A DNA stretch of 64,000 nt from a candidate division Zixibacteria bacterium RBG-1. Lineage in GTDB: Bacteria > Zixibacteria > MSB-5A5 > DSPP01 > RBG-1. The notes beneath the pieces are model-generated. The model saw only the letters and a program-made list of their open reading frames with translations, did no database searches and was not told where the DNA came from. Below are positions 52,895-62,130 of this stretch, in pieces. Numbering within the stretch: position 1 is the stretch's first letter; each line of letters begins with the position of its first letter. Position numbers and translations under genes: made by a program. The stretch spans positions 228,825 through 292,824 of the forward strand of contig AUYT01000001.1 of assembly GCA_000447245.1 (NCBI GenBank). The letters are read 5' to 3'.

Positions 52895-53605
52895 ATGGCA
52901 AAGCTGGCCGAAAAACTTATAATACCGTTTATCATCGCGATTATTTCCATCGCGGCTACGTTTCTTATCACCAGCCACTTTGAGAAGAGAGCCAGATTAG
53001 GATATCAACTGCTTTCCAAGACCTCCTTAATCGAGATAAAGCCGGATATCAGAAACAGAATCAAGGTATTTTATGAAGATAAGGAAACCGATAAAATCTA
53101 CAGCTTCAAAGTCAGGGTGGTGAATTACGGGAACGTCGCTCTGCGCAATCAAAAAATCTCCTTCCAGTTCGACGCTGCCACTCAGATAATTTCCGACTCT
53201 TTCGTAACCAAGCCGGCCGAGGGATTCGAAGAGATTTTTCACACTGAAGGAGGAGTCCAGAGCAACAAAAGGGAATATATTATTTCGCTTCTGAATCCTT
53301 TGAAGTTGGGGGATGAGATAGTCTGGAATTTTATCACCATAAATAATAATTCCGATTATATCAAAGTCTCGGCCCGGGGAGAGGGTTTAGAATTTAATAT
53401 ATTTGACCCTATCACCAAAAATGAAGAGATTCTATCCGGGCTGAAAGGTTTGACGGTTCTGATTGCTTTTATTTTAGGTCTTTGTCTGGGGTATTTAAAG
53501 CAGGCCTATCGTAGCGGCAAGAAAAAGTTTTCCAAGAAATTCTGGGCGGTGCTTCTTATCAGTGGTGTTTTGGAGTTTATTTTATTAATTTATCTGTTTA
53601 AGTGA
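52895..53605 (+). CDS. membrane protein of unknown function, paralogue of 54399-55136
   Basis: 236 residues. N-terminal transmembrane helix (IIPFIIAIISIAATFLITSHF), a beta-rich domain with IYSFKVRVVNYGNVALRNQKISFQF and LLNPLKLGDEIVWNFITINNNSDYIKVSARGEGLEF, and two C-terminal helices (LTVLIAFILGLCLGYL, FWAVLLISGVLEFILLIYL). The YxLLSKTSLI motif after the first helix is shared with its paralogue. No named family recognised. Confidence 0.6.
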   Translation: MAKLAEKLIIPFIIAIISIAATFLITSHFEKRARLGYQLLSKTSLIEIKPDIRNRIKVFYEDKETDKIYSFKVRVVNYGNVALRNQKISFQFDAATQIISDSFVTKPAEGFEEIFHTEGGVQSNKREYIISLLNPLKLGDEIVWNFITINNNSDYIKVSARGEGLEFNIFDPITKNEEILSGLKGLTVLIAFILGLCLGYLKQAYRSGKKKFSKKFWAVLLISGVLEFILLIYLFK

Positions 53606-53674
53606 TAAATAAGTAGGAGAAAATCACCAGCCTATTATAGTTTGATGGTCGAGAACGGATAACGGGGAAATACA

Positions 53675-54310
53675 ATGAAACATAAGCCAGTTCTTATTAA
53701 AAATCAACACGATATTGAGCTTCTAAAAGTTATTAAATATATTGGCGTTGTCAACATGGAATTTCGTGATGATTTACACCACCCACTCCCTCCATATCAT
53801 ATCTATGAATTAGCTGATCAAGAAATAGCAATATCAGCTGTTAGTGCATACAGAACTTTCGACCAGCACATTGAATTTTTGCGAGATGCCCTAAAGAATG
53901 GTATACGTATTTATGTCCTTATTCTTCATCCCAATAGTCCGGAAGTCGATTCATTGAGCAAACGAGAAGACAAACCCATTTTAGATGATATAAAGGGAGT
54001 GATCGGTGTTATTAAAAGAGAAAACTTTTATAACAATTCTAATTTCAAAATAAAATTTCTTATAAAATTACCTCCTTATACAGCAGTTATGATTGACGGA
54101 GATATTGAAACGATAGGAAAACCCATGGATAGGTATGGATTAATGCGCATCCAGCTAAGAGGCGTGCACTCTACTCAACACGAAGGACTCATTATCCAGT
54201 TAAAAAAGAAAAACAATAAACAAAGGGGAGCGTTTGAGTATTACGCTAAGGATTTGAGAGACCAATGGAAAATAGATGGAACAGAGCACCCCGAACTATT
54301 TAGTTCCTAA
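53675..54310 (+). CDS. DUF5919/phospholipase-D-like protein of unknown function
   Basis: 211 residues, soluble. The segment IAISAVSAYRTFDQHIEFLRDALKNGIRIYVLILHPNSPEV resembles the PLD-like/DUF5919 fold in which a strand of the type IxxSAxS is followed by LLxxGVxVRxLLLxP. No HKD catalytic motif is visible. Flanked by two paralogous membrane proteins and AT-rich compared with gyrB and gyrA, consistent with an acquired unit. Confidence 0.5.
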   Translation: MKHKPVLIKNQHDIELLKVIKYIGVVNMEFRDDLHHPLPPYHIYELADQEIAISAVSAYRTFDQHIEFLRDALKNGIRIYVLILHPNSPEVDSLSKREDKPILDDIKGVIGVIKRENFYNNSNFKIKFLIKLPPYTAVMIDGDIETIGKPMDRYGLMRIQLRGVHSTQHEGLIIQLKKKNNKQRGAFEYYAKDLRDQWKIDGTEHPELFSS

Positions 54311-54398
54311 TTTATATTACAACAAGGTAATTGCAAGAACAAGAGAAAAACAAAATTAGAAGCGCATGAATTGGTAACAAAAAAACAAAGTATAGAAC

Positions 54399-55136
54399 AT
54401 GTCGAATGAGATTGTTACTGTAATAATATCAGTGGTTGGCGGAAGTATTCTGGGAAGTATTGGAACATTAATTGTAGGGAAAAAACTCAAAGAAAGAAAA
54501 AGCTTAGCATATGAAATTTTATCTAAAATGTCCTTGATTGATGTGAAAGATGAGGTAAAAAAGAAAATTAAAATTCAGTATGAAGAATTCCCAGCGGATA
54601 ATATATTCTCATTCAAAATCAGAATTGTCAATGACGGGACTGCAGCTTTAAAAGATCAACCCATCCTATTTGAGTTCCCAAAGGGCACCATAACTTTAGA
54701 AACCAAAATAGATACAAAACCAAAAATGGAATTTGGGCCAATTGCCTGGCTAAAAAAAGGAGAAGGGGATTTTCATTTGGAAAGATTCCAAATTGGCATG
54801 ATGAATCCAAAGGAAGAGGTCGAATTTGACTTCTTGACCATAAATAATGTGAATGACGCTGTGAAGGTTCATTGTAAAGGAGAAAATTTAAGATTTCATC
54901 AAATAGACCCACAAAAAAGGGCCCAAAAGGAAAAAAACATCACGAACGCTGTTTTTTGGATTCCTTTTGCTCTTTTCATCTTGGGCGGTATTTTAAGCTT
55001 AATATTTAAAGAAAAAAAATACTTTGAGGTGCTTGCCTGGCCACTTATTCTATTGTTAGCAGGAGGGGGCATTATATTAATATACGTGTTTATCATTGAT
55101 CCGATTATCAGATTTGGAAAACAGAAAGTTACTTAA
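54399..55136 (+). CDS. membrane protein of unknown function, paralogue of 52895-53605
   Basis: 245 residues. N-terminal helix IVTVIISVVGGSILGSIGTLIVG, then SLAYEILSKMSLIDVKDEVKKKIKIQYE, NIFSFKIRIVNDGTAALKDQPILFEF, MMNPKEEVEFDFLTINNVNDAVKVHCKGENLRF and two C-terminal helices. The order and spacing match the first copy, indicating one family. Such an extracellular or cytosolic beta domain between helices suggests a sensor or effector membrane protein; not recognised further. Confidence 0.6.
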   Translation: MSNEIVTVIISVVGGSILGSIGTLIVGKKLKERKSLAYEILSKMSLIDVKDEVKKKIKIQYEEFPADNIFSFKIRIVNDGTAALKDQPILFEFPKGTITLETKIDTKPKMEFGPIAWLKKGEGDFHLERFQIGMMNPKEEVEFDFLTINNVNDAVKVHCKGENLRFHQIDPQKRAQKEKNITNAVFWIPFALFILGGILSLIFKEKKYFEVLAWPLILLLAGGGIILIYVFIIDPIIRFGKQKVT

Positions 55137-55210
55137 TATAAGACATCATAATTTAAAATTTTACAGGAAGGTTTGGTGAATGGTCCCAATTCCTAATTAG
55201 AACAAAATTT

Positions 55211-57679
55211 ATGCCTTTTGAAAGAGAAAAAATAGTTCCAACATACATTGAAGAGGAGATGAAGTCCTCTTACATCGACTATTCCATGTCGGTGATAACT
55301 GCCCGGGCCTTACCGGATGTCAGAGACGGATTAAAACCCTCCAACCGCCGGATTCTGGTAGCCATGAACGATTTGAATTTAGCTCCCGGTCGTCCCCACA
55401 GAAAATGCGCCAAAATCGCCGGTGACACTTCCGGAAATTACCATCCCCACGGAGAGCAGGTAGTTTATCCCACTTTAGTCCGTATGGCCCAGGATTTCAA
55501 CATGCGCTGCCGTCTGGTTGACGGGCAGGGAAATTTCGGCTCCATAGACGGAGATGCCCCGGCCGCCATGCGATACACCGAAGCCCGCTTAACTCCTTTG
55601 GCCATGGAGATGTTAGAAGATTTGGAAAAAGATACAGTTAATTTTGTTTCCAATTATGATGAGACCAGAAAAGAACCCACCGTTCTACCTTCCAAATTCC
55701 CCAACCTAATCTGCAACGGCTCCTCCGGAATCGCAGTCGGAATGGCCACCAATATCCCCCCCCATAATTTAGGAGAAGCGGCGGATGCGCTGCTGGCCTT
55801 AATCGATGACCCGGAAATAGAGGACGAAGAGATTTTTGAGCACATTTTGGGGCCGGATTTTCCCACCGGCGGAATTATCAACGGCAAAAGAGGAATAATA
55901 GAAGCCTACAAAACCGGCAAAGGGAAAATAATTTTAAAAGCCAGAGCCAACATAGAAACCGAAAAAAGCGGCAGACAGGCCATTGTAGTGACCGAAATTC
56001 CTTATCAGGTAAATAAATCCTCTCTTTTAGAAAGAATCGCTCAATTGGCCAGGGACAAACAATTGGAGGGAATTTCCGACCTGCGGGATGAATCAGACCG
56101 GGAAGGGATGAGAATAGTAATCGAGCTCAAACGGGATTCTCAACCGGAAATCGTCTTAAACCAGCTTTTCAAGCAGACCCAGATGCAGGAGACCTTCGGA
56201 ATCATAATGCTGGCGTTGGTGGAGGGTCAGCCGAAAATTTTAACCTTAAGAGAAATTTTAACCCACTTCATCGGCCATCGCCACAACGTGGTCACCCGCC
56301 GGACCAAATTCGACTTAAAGAAAGCCGAAGAGAAAGCCCATATTTTGGAAGGGTTAAAAATCTGCATCGAGAATATAGACGCCATTATCAAGTTAATAAA
56401 AGGGTCGAAGACCCCCCTGGATGCCAAAGAAAACTTGATGAAGAAGTACAAGCTTTCTGAAATCCAGGCCCAGGCCATATTAGATATGACTTTGCGCCGC
56501 CTGACCAATCTGGAAAGAGAAAAAATCGAGCAGGATTATCTGGATACCATCAAGTTTATTTCCGAACTGAAAGGAATTTTGGACTCCCAGACCAAGCGGA
56601 TGAAAATAATCAAAGATGAGCTTTTAGAACTGAAGAAAAAGTATGCCGACCCCCGCCGGACCGAAATCCTGGAAGCCGAGGAAGGGGAATTTACCTTAGA
56701 AGATTTGATAGCCGAAGAGGATATGGTCATCACCATCACCCATTCCGGCTATGTCAAACGTTTAGGTGTACACGCCTACCGCAAGCAGGGCCGGGGAGGA
56801 AAAGGGGTCATCGGAATAGAAACTCGTGAAGAGGATTTTGTGGAGCATCTTTTCATCGCCTCTACCCATGATTACATCTTATTTTTCACCAATAAAGGGA
56901 AATGCCACTGGCTAAAAGTGCATGAAATCCCCCAGGCCGGTCGGGCCGCCAAGGGTAAACCAATAATTAATCTTTTAGAACTACAGGAAGGAGAAAAAGT
57001 CAAGGCCTACGTGCCGGTCAAGAAATTCGATGATAAAAATTTTATAATAATGGCTACCAAAAACGGGATTGTCAAAAAGAGCTCTTTGACTGCCTTTTCC
57101 AATCCCCGCCGGGGAGGGATTATCGCTATCGGAATTGAAGAAAAAGATGAGTTAATCGGAGCCAGCCAGACTGATGGGAGCTGTGACATCGTCTTAGCCA
57201 CCTGCGAAGGACAGGCGGTCCGTTTCCCGGAGGATAAAGTGCGGGAAATGGGGAGACAGGCCTATGGAGTCAAGGGGATTACCCTGGAAAAAAATGATTT
57301 TGTCATCGGGATGGTGGTCATCAAACGGGACTCTACCTTGCTTTCCGTGACCGAAAACGGTTACGGCAAAAGAAGCCCGATTTCAGATTACCGGCTCACC
57401 AACCGGGGCGGCAAGGGGGTCATCAATATCAAAACCACCGACAGAAACGGAAAAGTGGTGGCCATCAAAGAGGTCTTGGATGAAGATGAGCTGATGCTGA
57501 TCACCCAAAGAGGAATGATTATAAGGTTACCAGTAAAAACCATCAAGGTGATTGGAAGAAATACCCAGGGGGTAAGATTGATTAATTTAGACTCGGGTGA
57601 TAAGGTAACAGATGTTGCCAGAGTGATAAAATCAGAAGAAGAAGAGAAAGCCGAAGTCGGAGTTGTGGCTGAAGAATAG
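55211..57679 (+). CDS. gyrA: DNA gyrase subunit A
   Basis: 822 residues. Breaks and rejoins DNA through the catalytic tyrosine at residue 122 ([10 protein letters not shown]), confirmed by codon position. Quinolone-region residues in [24 protein letters not shown] (near 80-100): Gly-Glu replaces the more usual Gly-Asp-x-Ala. The C-terminal beta-pinwheel contains the GyrA box as KQGRGGKG near residue 521, slightly altered from QRRGGKG. Functions with GyrB at 48679. Confidence 0.98.
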   Translation: MPFEREKIVPTYIEEEMKSSYIDYSMSVITARALPDVRDGLKPSNRRILVAMNDLNLAPGRPHRKCAKIAGDTSGNYHPHGEQVVYPTLVRMAQDFNMRCRLVDGQGNFGSIDGDAPAAMRYTEARLTPLAMEMLEDLEKDTVNFVSNYDETRKEPTVLPSKFPNLICNGSSGIAVGMATNIPPHNLGEAADALLALIDDPEIEDEEIFEHILGPDFPTGGIINGKRGIIEAYKTGKGKIILKARANIETEKSGRQAIVVTEIPYQVNKSSLLERIAQLARDKQLEGISDLRDESDREGMRIVIELKRDSQPEIVLNQLFKQTQMQETFGIIMLALVEGQPKILTLREILTHFIGHRHNVVTRRTKFDLKKAEEKAHILEGLKICIENIDAIIKLIKGSKTPLDAKENLMKKYKLSEIQAQAILDMTLRRLTNLEREKIEQDYLDTIKFISELKGILDSQTKRMKIIKDELLELKKKYADPRRTEILEAEEGEFTLEDLIAEEDMVITITHSGYVKRLGVHAYRKQGRGGKGVIGIETREEDFVEHLFIASTHDYILFFTNKGKCHWLKVHEIPQAGRAAKGKPIINLLELQEGEKVKAYVPVKKFDDKNFIIMATKNGIVKKSSLTAFSNPRRGGIIAIGIEEKDELIGASQTDGSCDIVLATCEGQAVRFPEDKVREMGRQAYGVKGITLEKNDFVIGMVVIKRDSTLLSVTENGYGKRSPISDYRLTNRGGKGVINIKTTDRNGKVVAIKEVLDEDELMLITQRGMIIRLPVKTIKVIGRNTQGVRLINLDSGDKVTDVARVIKSEEEEKAEVGVVAEE

Positions 57680-57683
57680 AATT

Positions 57684-57848
57684 TTTGAATCACGAAGGCA
57701 CCCTTCGACCCGCCATTGGCGGGCTCAGGGCAAGCGAAAGATACGAAAATCATAAGTGATTTAAAGCTGGATAATCTAAAGTACCACACGGCAGAGACAA
57801 TCAAAATGACTGACCCCACCCCTCCCTCCCCTTAAAGGAGAGGGAGAC
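57684..57848. repeat. CACGAA, family A and family B repeats after gyrA
   Basis: AATCACGAAGGCACCC runs into GACCCGCCATTGGCGGGCTC (palindromic family A variant), and CTGACCCCACCCCTCCCTCC is a reversed family B element. Three families are stacked in 165 nt. Confidence 0.65.
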
Positions 57849-57859
57849 TCAAATTTTTT

Positions 57860-58105
57860 ATGACTCCCCAAGGTTTTAAAATTGCTTTCTGGTTTTTGAT
57901 TTCATTTTTGTTGTTGCGTATTTTACTTACAGCCTGGCAGAAGGTCAGTGTTCTTAAAACCGGAGAAAAATTCAATTTTCTCCTGACCAGATTTAATTTG
58001 AAAGATGAAGTTTCCTGGCGGGATGTCAGATATTCCCTATATGTGATAATAGATTTTTTGGTCTCTATGTTTATCTTAATCTGGCTGGTGGAGAAGGTTT
58101 TGTAA
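57860..58105 (+). CDS. small two-helix membrane protein
   Basis: 81 residues: KIAFWFLISFLLLRILLTAW, a short soluble loop (KTGEKFNFLLTRFNLKDEVSWRDVRYS) and LYVIIDFLVSMFILIWLVEKVL. Resembles the DUF4321-type short proteins in layout but no firm match. No ribosome-binding site of strength is visible. Confidence 0.45.
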   Translation: MTPQGFKIAFWFLISFLLLRILLTAWQKVSVLKTGEKFNFLLTRFNLKDEVSWRDVRYSLYVIIDFLVSMFILIWLVEKVL

Positions 58106-58350
58106 TGAAAAAATCACAGCAGATTAAACGGATGTAGCGGAGAGATTCTGAATCACGAAATCACGAAAATTTAAAGAAAAACAGTATTACTTAACAGCGG
58201 TTTCTGAAATTAAAGAAGATTAGAGCTTAGATTGAAAACTCCCTAAAAATTAAACAAGAAAAAGTCAAAAATTTCACAAGATAGCAGGGTCTTTATCGTA
58301 TAATAAACAAGAGGAAAAGGTAAAACAGAGTAAAACAGAGGAAGGAGATT

Positions 58351-59100
58351 ATGTCGAAGGTAAAAATTTTGGTCGGGTGGAGTTTGATATTTTTGATTGG
58401 TGCAGTCGGTTCGGCATTTGCCAAAACTAATCCCAAAGCCCAGAGGCATTATGAAATCGGGATGAAGTATCGAGAGTACGATAGAGTACGGGCTATCTCG
58501 GAATTTCAAAAGGCGGTCACTTTAGACCCCACTTTTACCGAAGCCCGCTTCGAATTAGGGTCCATGTATATCGACAACGGTCAGCTGGACAAGGCCCTGG
58601 TGGAATTAAAAATTGTCAAAAAAAATAATCCCAGCCATCGCCGCCTGCACACTCATTTTGGCTTAATTTATCACCGCTGGGGATTGATTGAGTGGAGCCG
58701 AGCGATTCAGATCGACCCGGTCTATATCTATAAAGATGACGGCAAACAAGTTTTTTACAAAAAAGGAACTCCCCCGGAGACCATCATCAATCAATACAAA
58801 AAAGAGATGGAAAAAGATACTAGCAATGCTTTGGCGCATTACAACCTGCGGGGGGTGTATTATGACCTGGCCATTGAAGCGTACGTAAAAGGGGTGGCAG
58901 CTAACCCCCAAGATACTTTAGCGCATCTAAGTTTGGGGCTGGCTTATTTGGAAAGAGGAAAAACCGAGAAAGCCAAAGTCCAGCTCAAAATTTTAGAAAA
59001 ATTGTCAATGGAAGCGGCTAATAATTTAAGACAATCGGTCGTCTATCAAGAACAACAAAGAGCCCAATTTCTGGAGGAGCAGAAAGCCAATCCCAAATAA
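58351..59100 (+). CDS. secreted or periplasmic TPR protein
   Basis: 249 residues. Signal peptide KILVGWSLIFLIGAVGSAFA. TPR-like repeats: YEIGMKYREYDRVRAISEFQKAVTLDPTFTEARFELGSMYIDNGQLDKALVELK, a less regular middle, then AHYNLRGVYYDLAIEAYVKGVAANPQDTLAHLSLGLAYLERGKTEKAKVQLK. A GGAAGGAG ribosome-binding site precedes the ATG. Likely a periplasmic protein-interaction scaffold. Confidence 0.75.
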   Translation: MSKVKILVGWSLIFLIGAVGSAFAKTNPKAQRHYEIGMKYREYDRVRAISEFQKAVTLDPTFTEARFELGSMYIDNGQLDKALVELKIVKKNNPSHRRLHTHFGLIYHRWGLIEWSRAIQIDPVYIYKDDGKQVFYKKGTPPETIINQYKKEMEKDTSNALAHYNLRGVYYDLAIEAYVKGVAANPQDTLAHLSLGLAYLERGKTEKAKVQLKILEKLSMEAANNLRQSVVYQEQQRAQFLEEQKANPK

Positions 59101-59170
59101 AAAACAGTTGACAATTTCTAATTTGCAACCTTTCTTAAATCTAAATTAGATTAAAAGGAGGTGGGAAAAT

Positions 59171-59245
59171 ATGTGTAGCACCTGTGGTTGTACCAAATGT
59201 AAGAAGTGCGGTAAGGTTCCAGCCCAGTGTAAATGCGGTAAATAA
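59171..59245 (+). CDS. 24-residue cysteine-rich, metallothionein-like peptide
   Basis: ATG at 59171 preceded by a textbook AAGGAGGTG (59155-59163) at correct spacing, stop TAA at 59243. Seven of 24 residues are cysteine, at positions 2, 5, 7, 10, 13, 20 and 22, interspersed with lysine and glycine, as in metal-thiolate peptides. A hairpin with CTCGA/TCGAG follows at about 59278-59301. Expression looks real from the ribosome-binding site. A role in zinc, copper or cadmium binding is inferred from composition only. Confidence 0.65.
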   Translation: MCSTCGCTKCKKCGKVPAQCKCGK

Positions 59246-59324
59246 GAGTTTGCTACATTAAGATTGTTTTTCATAAAACAACTCGAGCAAATTCGAGGTG
59301 TTAAAATTATTTTAAATCTAGCTT

Positions 59325-59353
59325 TAAGGTCGGGATAAGTTATTCCGACCTTA
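59325..59353 (+). terminator. candidate terminator between the Cys-rich peptide and the next gene
   Basis: TAAGGTCGG/CCGACCTTA 9-bp stem with an 11-nt loop, then TATTTTG. Related to the palindrome at 46728. It ends 19 nt before the next ATG, so it may instead be a leader hairpin. Confidence 0.5.
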
Positions 59354-59372
59354 TATTTTGAGGGGGATTTCT

Positions 59373-59816
59373 ATGACTACGCGCAGAATCATCAGTTGGC
59401 TGAATCTCTTGATGGGATTTGTGCTTCTATTGGTGGGAGTTTTGCATTTTGTGATGATGGGTCATATAGAAAACTTTATTTCCGGTCAGCTTGACCTACG
59501 GCAGAATATAGATAACTACGTTATAGCAATCTTCAAAGTCAATCATGTTGGTTCCGGAGTCTTTGTCCTTCTTTTAGGAATGATGCTCATCTACCTCAGC
59601 GGCTCAGGGCTACGACGGGGGAAAAGATGGGGCAGAAATTTAACAACTTTAGTGGGTTTAGGTATGTCGATTCTTTCTCTGATTTTATGGCTATCAGTCC
59701 CCAAAATTTTGCTTGAGGCCGAAGCTTTTAAAATAGCCCTTATCTCCCTCTCTGCCGTGGGAGTCATAACCCTCCTTCCCCTTTTGCTTTTCTGGAAGCA
59801 TTTCAATGAGAGGTAA
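59373..59816 (+). CDS. four-helix membrane protein of unknown function
   Basis: 147 residues from the ATG at 59373, preceded by AGGGGG; a TTG at 59358 is the longer option. Helices: IISWLNLLMGFVLLLVGVLHFVMM, VGSGVFVLLLGMMLIYLSGSGL, LTTLVGLGMSILSLILWLSVP and IALISLSAVGVITLLPLLLFW. No family recognised. Confidence 0.55.
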   Translation: MTTRRIISWLNLLMGFVLLLVGVLHFVMMGHIENFISGQLDLRQNIDNYVIAIFKVNHVGSGVFVLLLGMMLIYLSGSGLRRGKRWGRNLTTLVGLGMSILSLILWLSVPKILLEAEAFKIALISLSAVGVITLLPLLLFWKHFNER

Positions 59817-60116
59817 TAACCTACCTGGCTTTTTTCCACAAAGGACTTGCCTTTTCCCTCCCTTCTACATTATCTTTCTGTGGGGGAAATATCATCAGTT
59901 ACAAGATAGTACAAAAAGAGAGCTTCTTTAGGAGCTTTCGGCTTCTATTTTTTTCCTAAGAAGTTTTGATAGTTTCTAAACCAGGGGAGGGGTCAGTTAT
60001 TTGGTAGCCGCAGACTTCAGTCTGCGCCCAATTCATTCGCAACCTAAAGGTTGCGGCTACCTCGAAAAATAAGAGGTGAAAAATGAGAAAAAATAACATT
60101 ATCAGAGGAGGTGTTG
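59817..60116. repeat. gene-free spacer with a cruciform-forming repeat
   Basis: Positions 60004-60060 form an outer 9-bp stem (GTAGCCGCA/TGCGGCTAC) enclosing GCAGACTTCAGTCTGC and GCAACCTAAAGGTTGC hairpins that compete with it. The remainder (59817-60003) is AT-rich with short hairpins and no gene. Confidence 0.6.
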
Positions 60117-60197
60117 ATGGAAACTCATCTATCAGATAAAAGCGGGGGGAAAAGAAACGGTTTTAAAAGTTTAACTCTTAACTTTACGGAGGTATGA
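60117..60197 (+). CDS. possible 26-residue leader peptide upstream of the fibre gene
   Basis: ATG at 60117 with AGAGGAGGTG just upstream; the stop TGA at 60195-60197 lies one base before the fibre gene ATG at 60199. Hydrophilic (begins METHLSDKSGGKRN). Could be a translated leader coupling to the main gene. Evidence is only ribosome-binding site and spacing. Confidence 0.3.
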   Translation: METHLSDKSGGKRNGFKSLTLNFTEV

Positions 60198-60198
60198 A

Positions 60199-61282
60199 AT
60201 GAAACGGTTTAAAACATTTTTGGTATTGAGTATATTTTTAATTCTCTGTTCTACGGTTTGGGCAGATATACCTAACTTGATTAACTTTCAAGGGATTTTG
60301 GATTCCAGCGGAAATCCTTTGGCTAATAAAACTAAAAGTGTGGAATTTAAAATCTATGCTGTTCCAGCAGGTGGAACTGTTTTCTGGTCAGAGACTCAAT
60401 CTGTGACTACTAATGCCGGTGGAGTTTTTAATGTTTTATTAGGTTTTTCTAATCCTATTCCGGATTCTGTTTTTGATGATACTGTGCGTTATTTAGGTAT
60501 TAACGTAGGAACTGATGGCGAGATGAACCCCAGACAGCAGATAGTCTCGAATGCCTATGGGTACAGAGTCAGCACGGTGGATGGGGCTACTGGTGGAACT
60601 ATTTTTGGGAATACTTCTATTCAGAGTGACCTATATGTAAATGGCAATGTCGGCATCGGGACGCTAAATCCGACCGCCCCTCTGCATATATCAACGACTG
60701 GAAACTATCTTGGGAATTTTTTAACAACGGGCACTGGAGACCTCATCTTCAATGCGGTGCCGGGAAACAGCGGACGGCTTGTTTTCAACTCAAACAATTT
60801 GAATAGCCCCATCGCTTTTAGCATCGGTAATACAGAATTAATGCGGGTTGCCACCAATGGCAATGTCGGCATCGGGACGACCAGTCCAACAGAAAAACTT
60901 AGCATCTCGGGCGGTAATGTGGGGGTTAGTGGAGGAGGTGTACTGATTGAAGGGGGTCGGGGTATTTATTGGCCAAACAACTGCATTACCGGTGGCGCTA
61001 ATTTAGAAATTCAAAGCGCTGGAGCCATTGTACTTCGGACAGGAGGAACATGCGCTGGGACCGCACGCATTGTAGTTGACGGAACAAATGGCAATGTCGG
61101 TATCGGCACTACCAGCCCCCCAAGGCGCCTTAGACGTTAGCTCCGCTACCGGTGCTTTAATCGTGCCTCGCATGACCACCGCTCAGAGAGATGCCCTAAC
61201 CGCAGTTAACGGCATGATTATTTACAACACTACCACTAACCAGTTTAATTTCCGTGAAGCCGGGGCTTGGGTGACAAAATGA
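60199..61282 (+). pseudogene. surface fibre-like protein with GNVGIGT repeats, frameshifted
   Basis: Signal peptide MKRFKTFLVLSIFLILCSTVWA, then the IPNLINFQGILDSSGNPLA module shared with the protein at 14132, then three NGNVGIGT(T/L)(S/N)P repeats typical of tail-fibre-like surface proteins. Frame one runs into a stop after TSPPRRLRR at 61140; shifting by one base in the C6 run (61116-61121) restores TSPQGALDVSSATGALIVPRMTTAQRDALTAVNG to the stop at 61282, a common ending. The full product would be about 360 residues. Possible phase variation or assembly error. Next gene encodes a dockerin protein. Confidence 0.75.
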
Positions 61283-61311
61283 GTAACTTAAAAATATTAA
61301 CGAGGTGCCAA

Positions 61312-61923
61312 ATGAATACTTACAGTATGGCAGTAGCCAAAAAAATAATTCTTTTAGTTCCCTCTCCTTTGAGGGGAGGGTTAGGGAGGGGTAAGTTTAG
61401 TAATGTAATTTTCTTTACCGTGGGTTTAATTGTCTGTTCAGCACTTACAGCTTGGGCAGACAATAAAACTAACCCAGTCAAATCCGAACCAGTCCCCATC
61501 CAAAATATCGCTCCAAAAGAAGTGGCCACCCCCACAGCCTATGAAATCTCCTGGACCTCCATCAACGGCGGCGGAGAACTGGCCTCAACTTCCACAAACT
61601 ATAAAATCAGAGCTTCCACCGCCCAATCCGTCATCGGAGAATCCCAATCCACCAATTACAAAATGGGAATCGGCTTTTGGTTTGGCACAGGTCTTTATTG
61701 CACCTCCAGACCCGGAGATGCCAATGGGGTTGGGGGAATTAATTTGACTGATGTAATCTATATGGTAAACCATGTCTTTAAAAGTGGACCCCAACCTGTT
61801 CCGAAGTGCAGAGGGGATGCCAACGGGAACGGGACACTTAACTTAACAGATATAATCTATCTGGTGAACCGTGTTTTTAAAGGAGGTCCTCAGCCAATCA
61901 AATCCGGGGTCTGCTGTTTGTAA
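61312..61923 (+). CDS. secreted dockerin-type protein with repeat-bearing signal peptide
   Basis: 203 residues from the ATG at 61312 (GAGGTG upstream); an earlier ATG at 61279 overlaps the fibre gene stop. The N-terminus reads MAVAKKIILL, then PSPLRGGLGRGK, then the hydrophobic core VIFFTVGLIVCSALTAWA. The PSPLRGG part is encoded by a family B intergenic repeat. A GESQSTNYKMGIGFWFG module and two dockerin repeats (GDANGVGGINLTDVIYMVNHVFKSG, GDANGNGTLNLTDIIYLVNRVFKGG) follow, ending KSGVCCL. Paralogue of 15416-15961. Confidence 0.85.
   Translation: MNTYSMAVAKKIILLVPSPLRGGLGRGKFSNVIFFTVGLIVCSALTAWADNKTNPVKSEPVPIQNIAPKEVATPTAYEISWTSINGGGELASTSTNYKIRASTAQSVIGESQSTNYKMGIGFWFGTGLYCTSRPGDANGVGGINLTDVIYMVNHVFKSGPQPVPKCRGDANGNGTLNLTDIIYLVNRVFKGGPQPIKSGVCCL
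61359..61393 (+). repeat. family B repeat inside the dockerin signal peptide
   Basis: CCCTCTCCTTTGAGGGGAGG plus GTTAGGGAGGGGTA, the same text as intergenic copies, read in frame as VPSPLRGGLGRG (codons 16-27 of the gene). Confidence 0.85.
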
Positions 61924-61937
61924 AAAAACTATAGAGT

Positions 61938-62045
61938 TTGTCATCCTGAACCCTTCGACATGGCTCAGGATAAACGAAATCAAGGCTCTCGAAGTTAAAA
62001 AAACGTTTAAATGCGAGATTCTTCTCTTTCGCTCAGAATGACTCT
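61938..62045. repeat. family A repeat pair after the dockerin gene
   Basis: TCATCCTGAACCCTTCGACA...GGATAAACGAAATC and the reversed AGATTCTTCTCTTTCGCTC AGAATGAC end. Standard long form of family A. Confidence 0.65.
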
Positions 62046-62082
62046 GGGTAAAAAGCCACTTTGACACTTTGCGAAATTTCAC

Positions 62083-62112
62083 TTGACAGACATACAAGTT
62101 TTTTGCTATATA
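62083..62112 (+). promoter_or_regulatory. rex promoter
   Basis: TTGACA at 62083-62088, 18-nt spacer, TATATA at 62107-62112. The start of transcription falls within the Rex operator, about 12 nt before the ATG. Confidence 0.65.
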
Positions 62113-62130
62113 TTGTGAAAAATATCACAT
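62113..62130. promoter_or_regulatory. Rex operator, autoregulatory
   Basis: TTGTGAAAAATATCACAT fits the Rex consensus TTGTGA-N6-TCACAA with one end mismatch. It abuts the rex ATG and covers the predicted transcription start, so Rex would block its own transcription when NADH is low. Confidence 0.85.
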
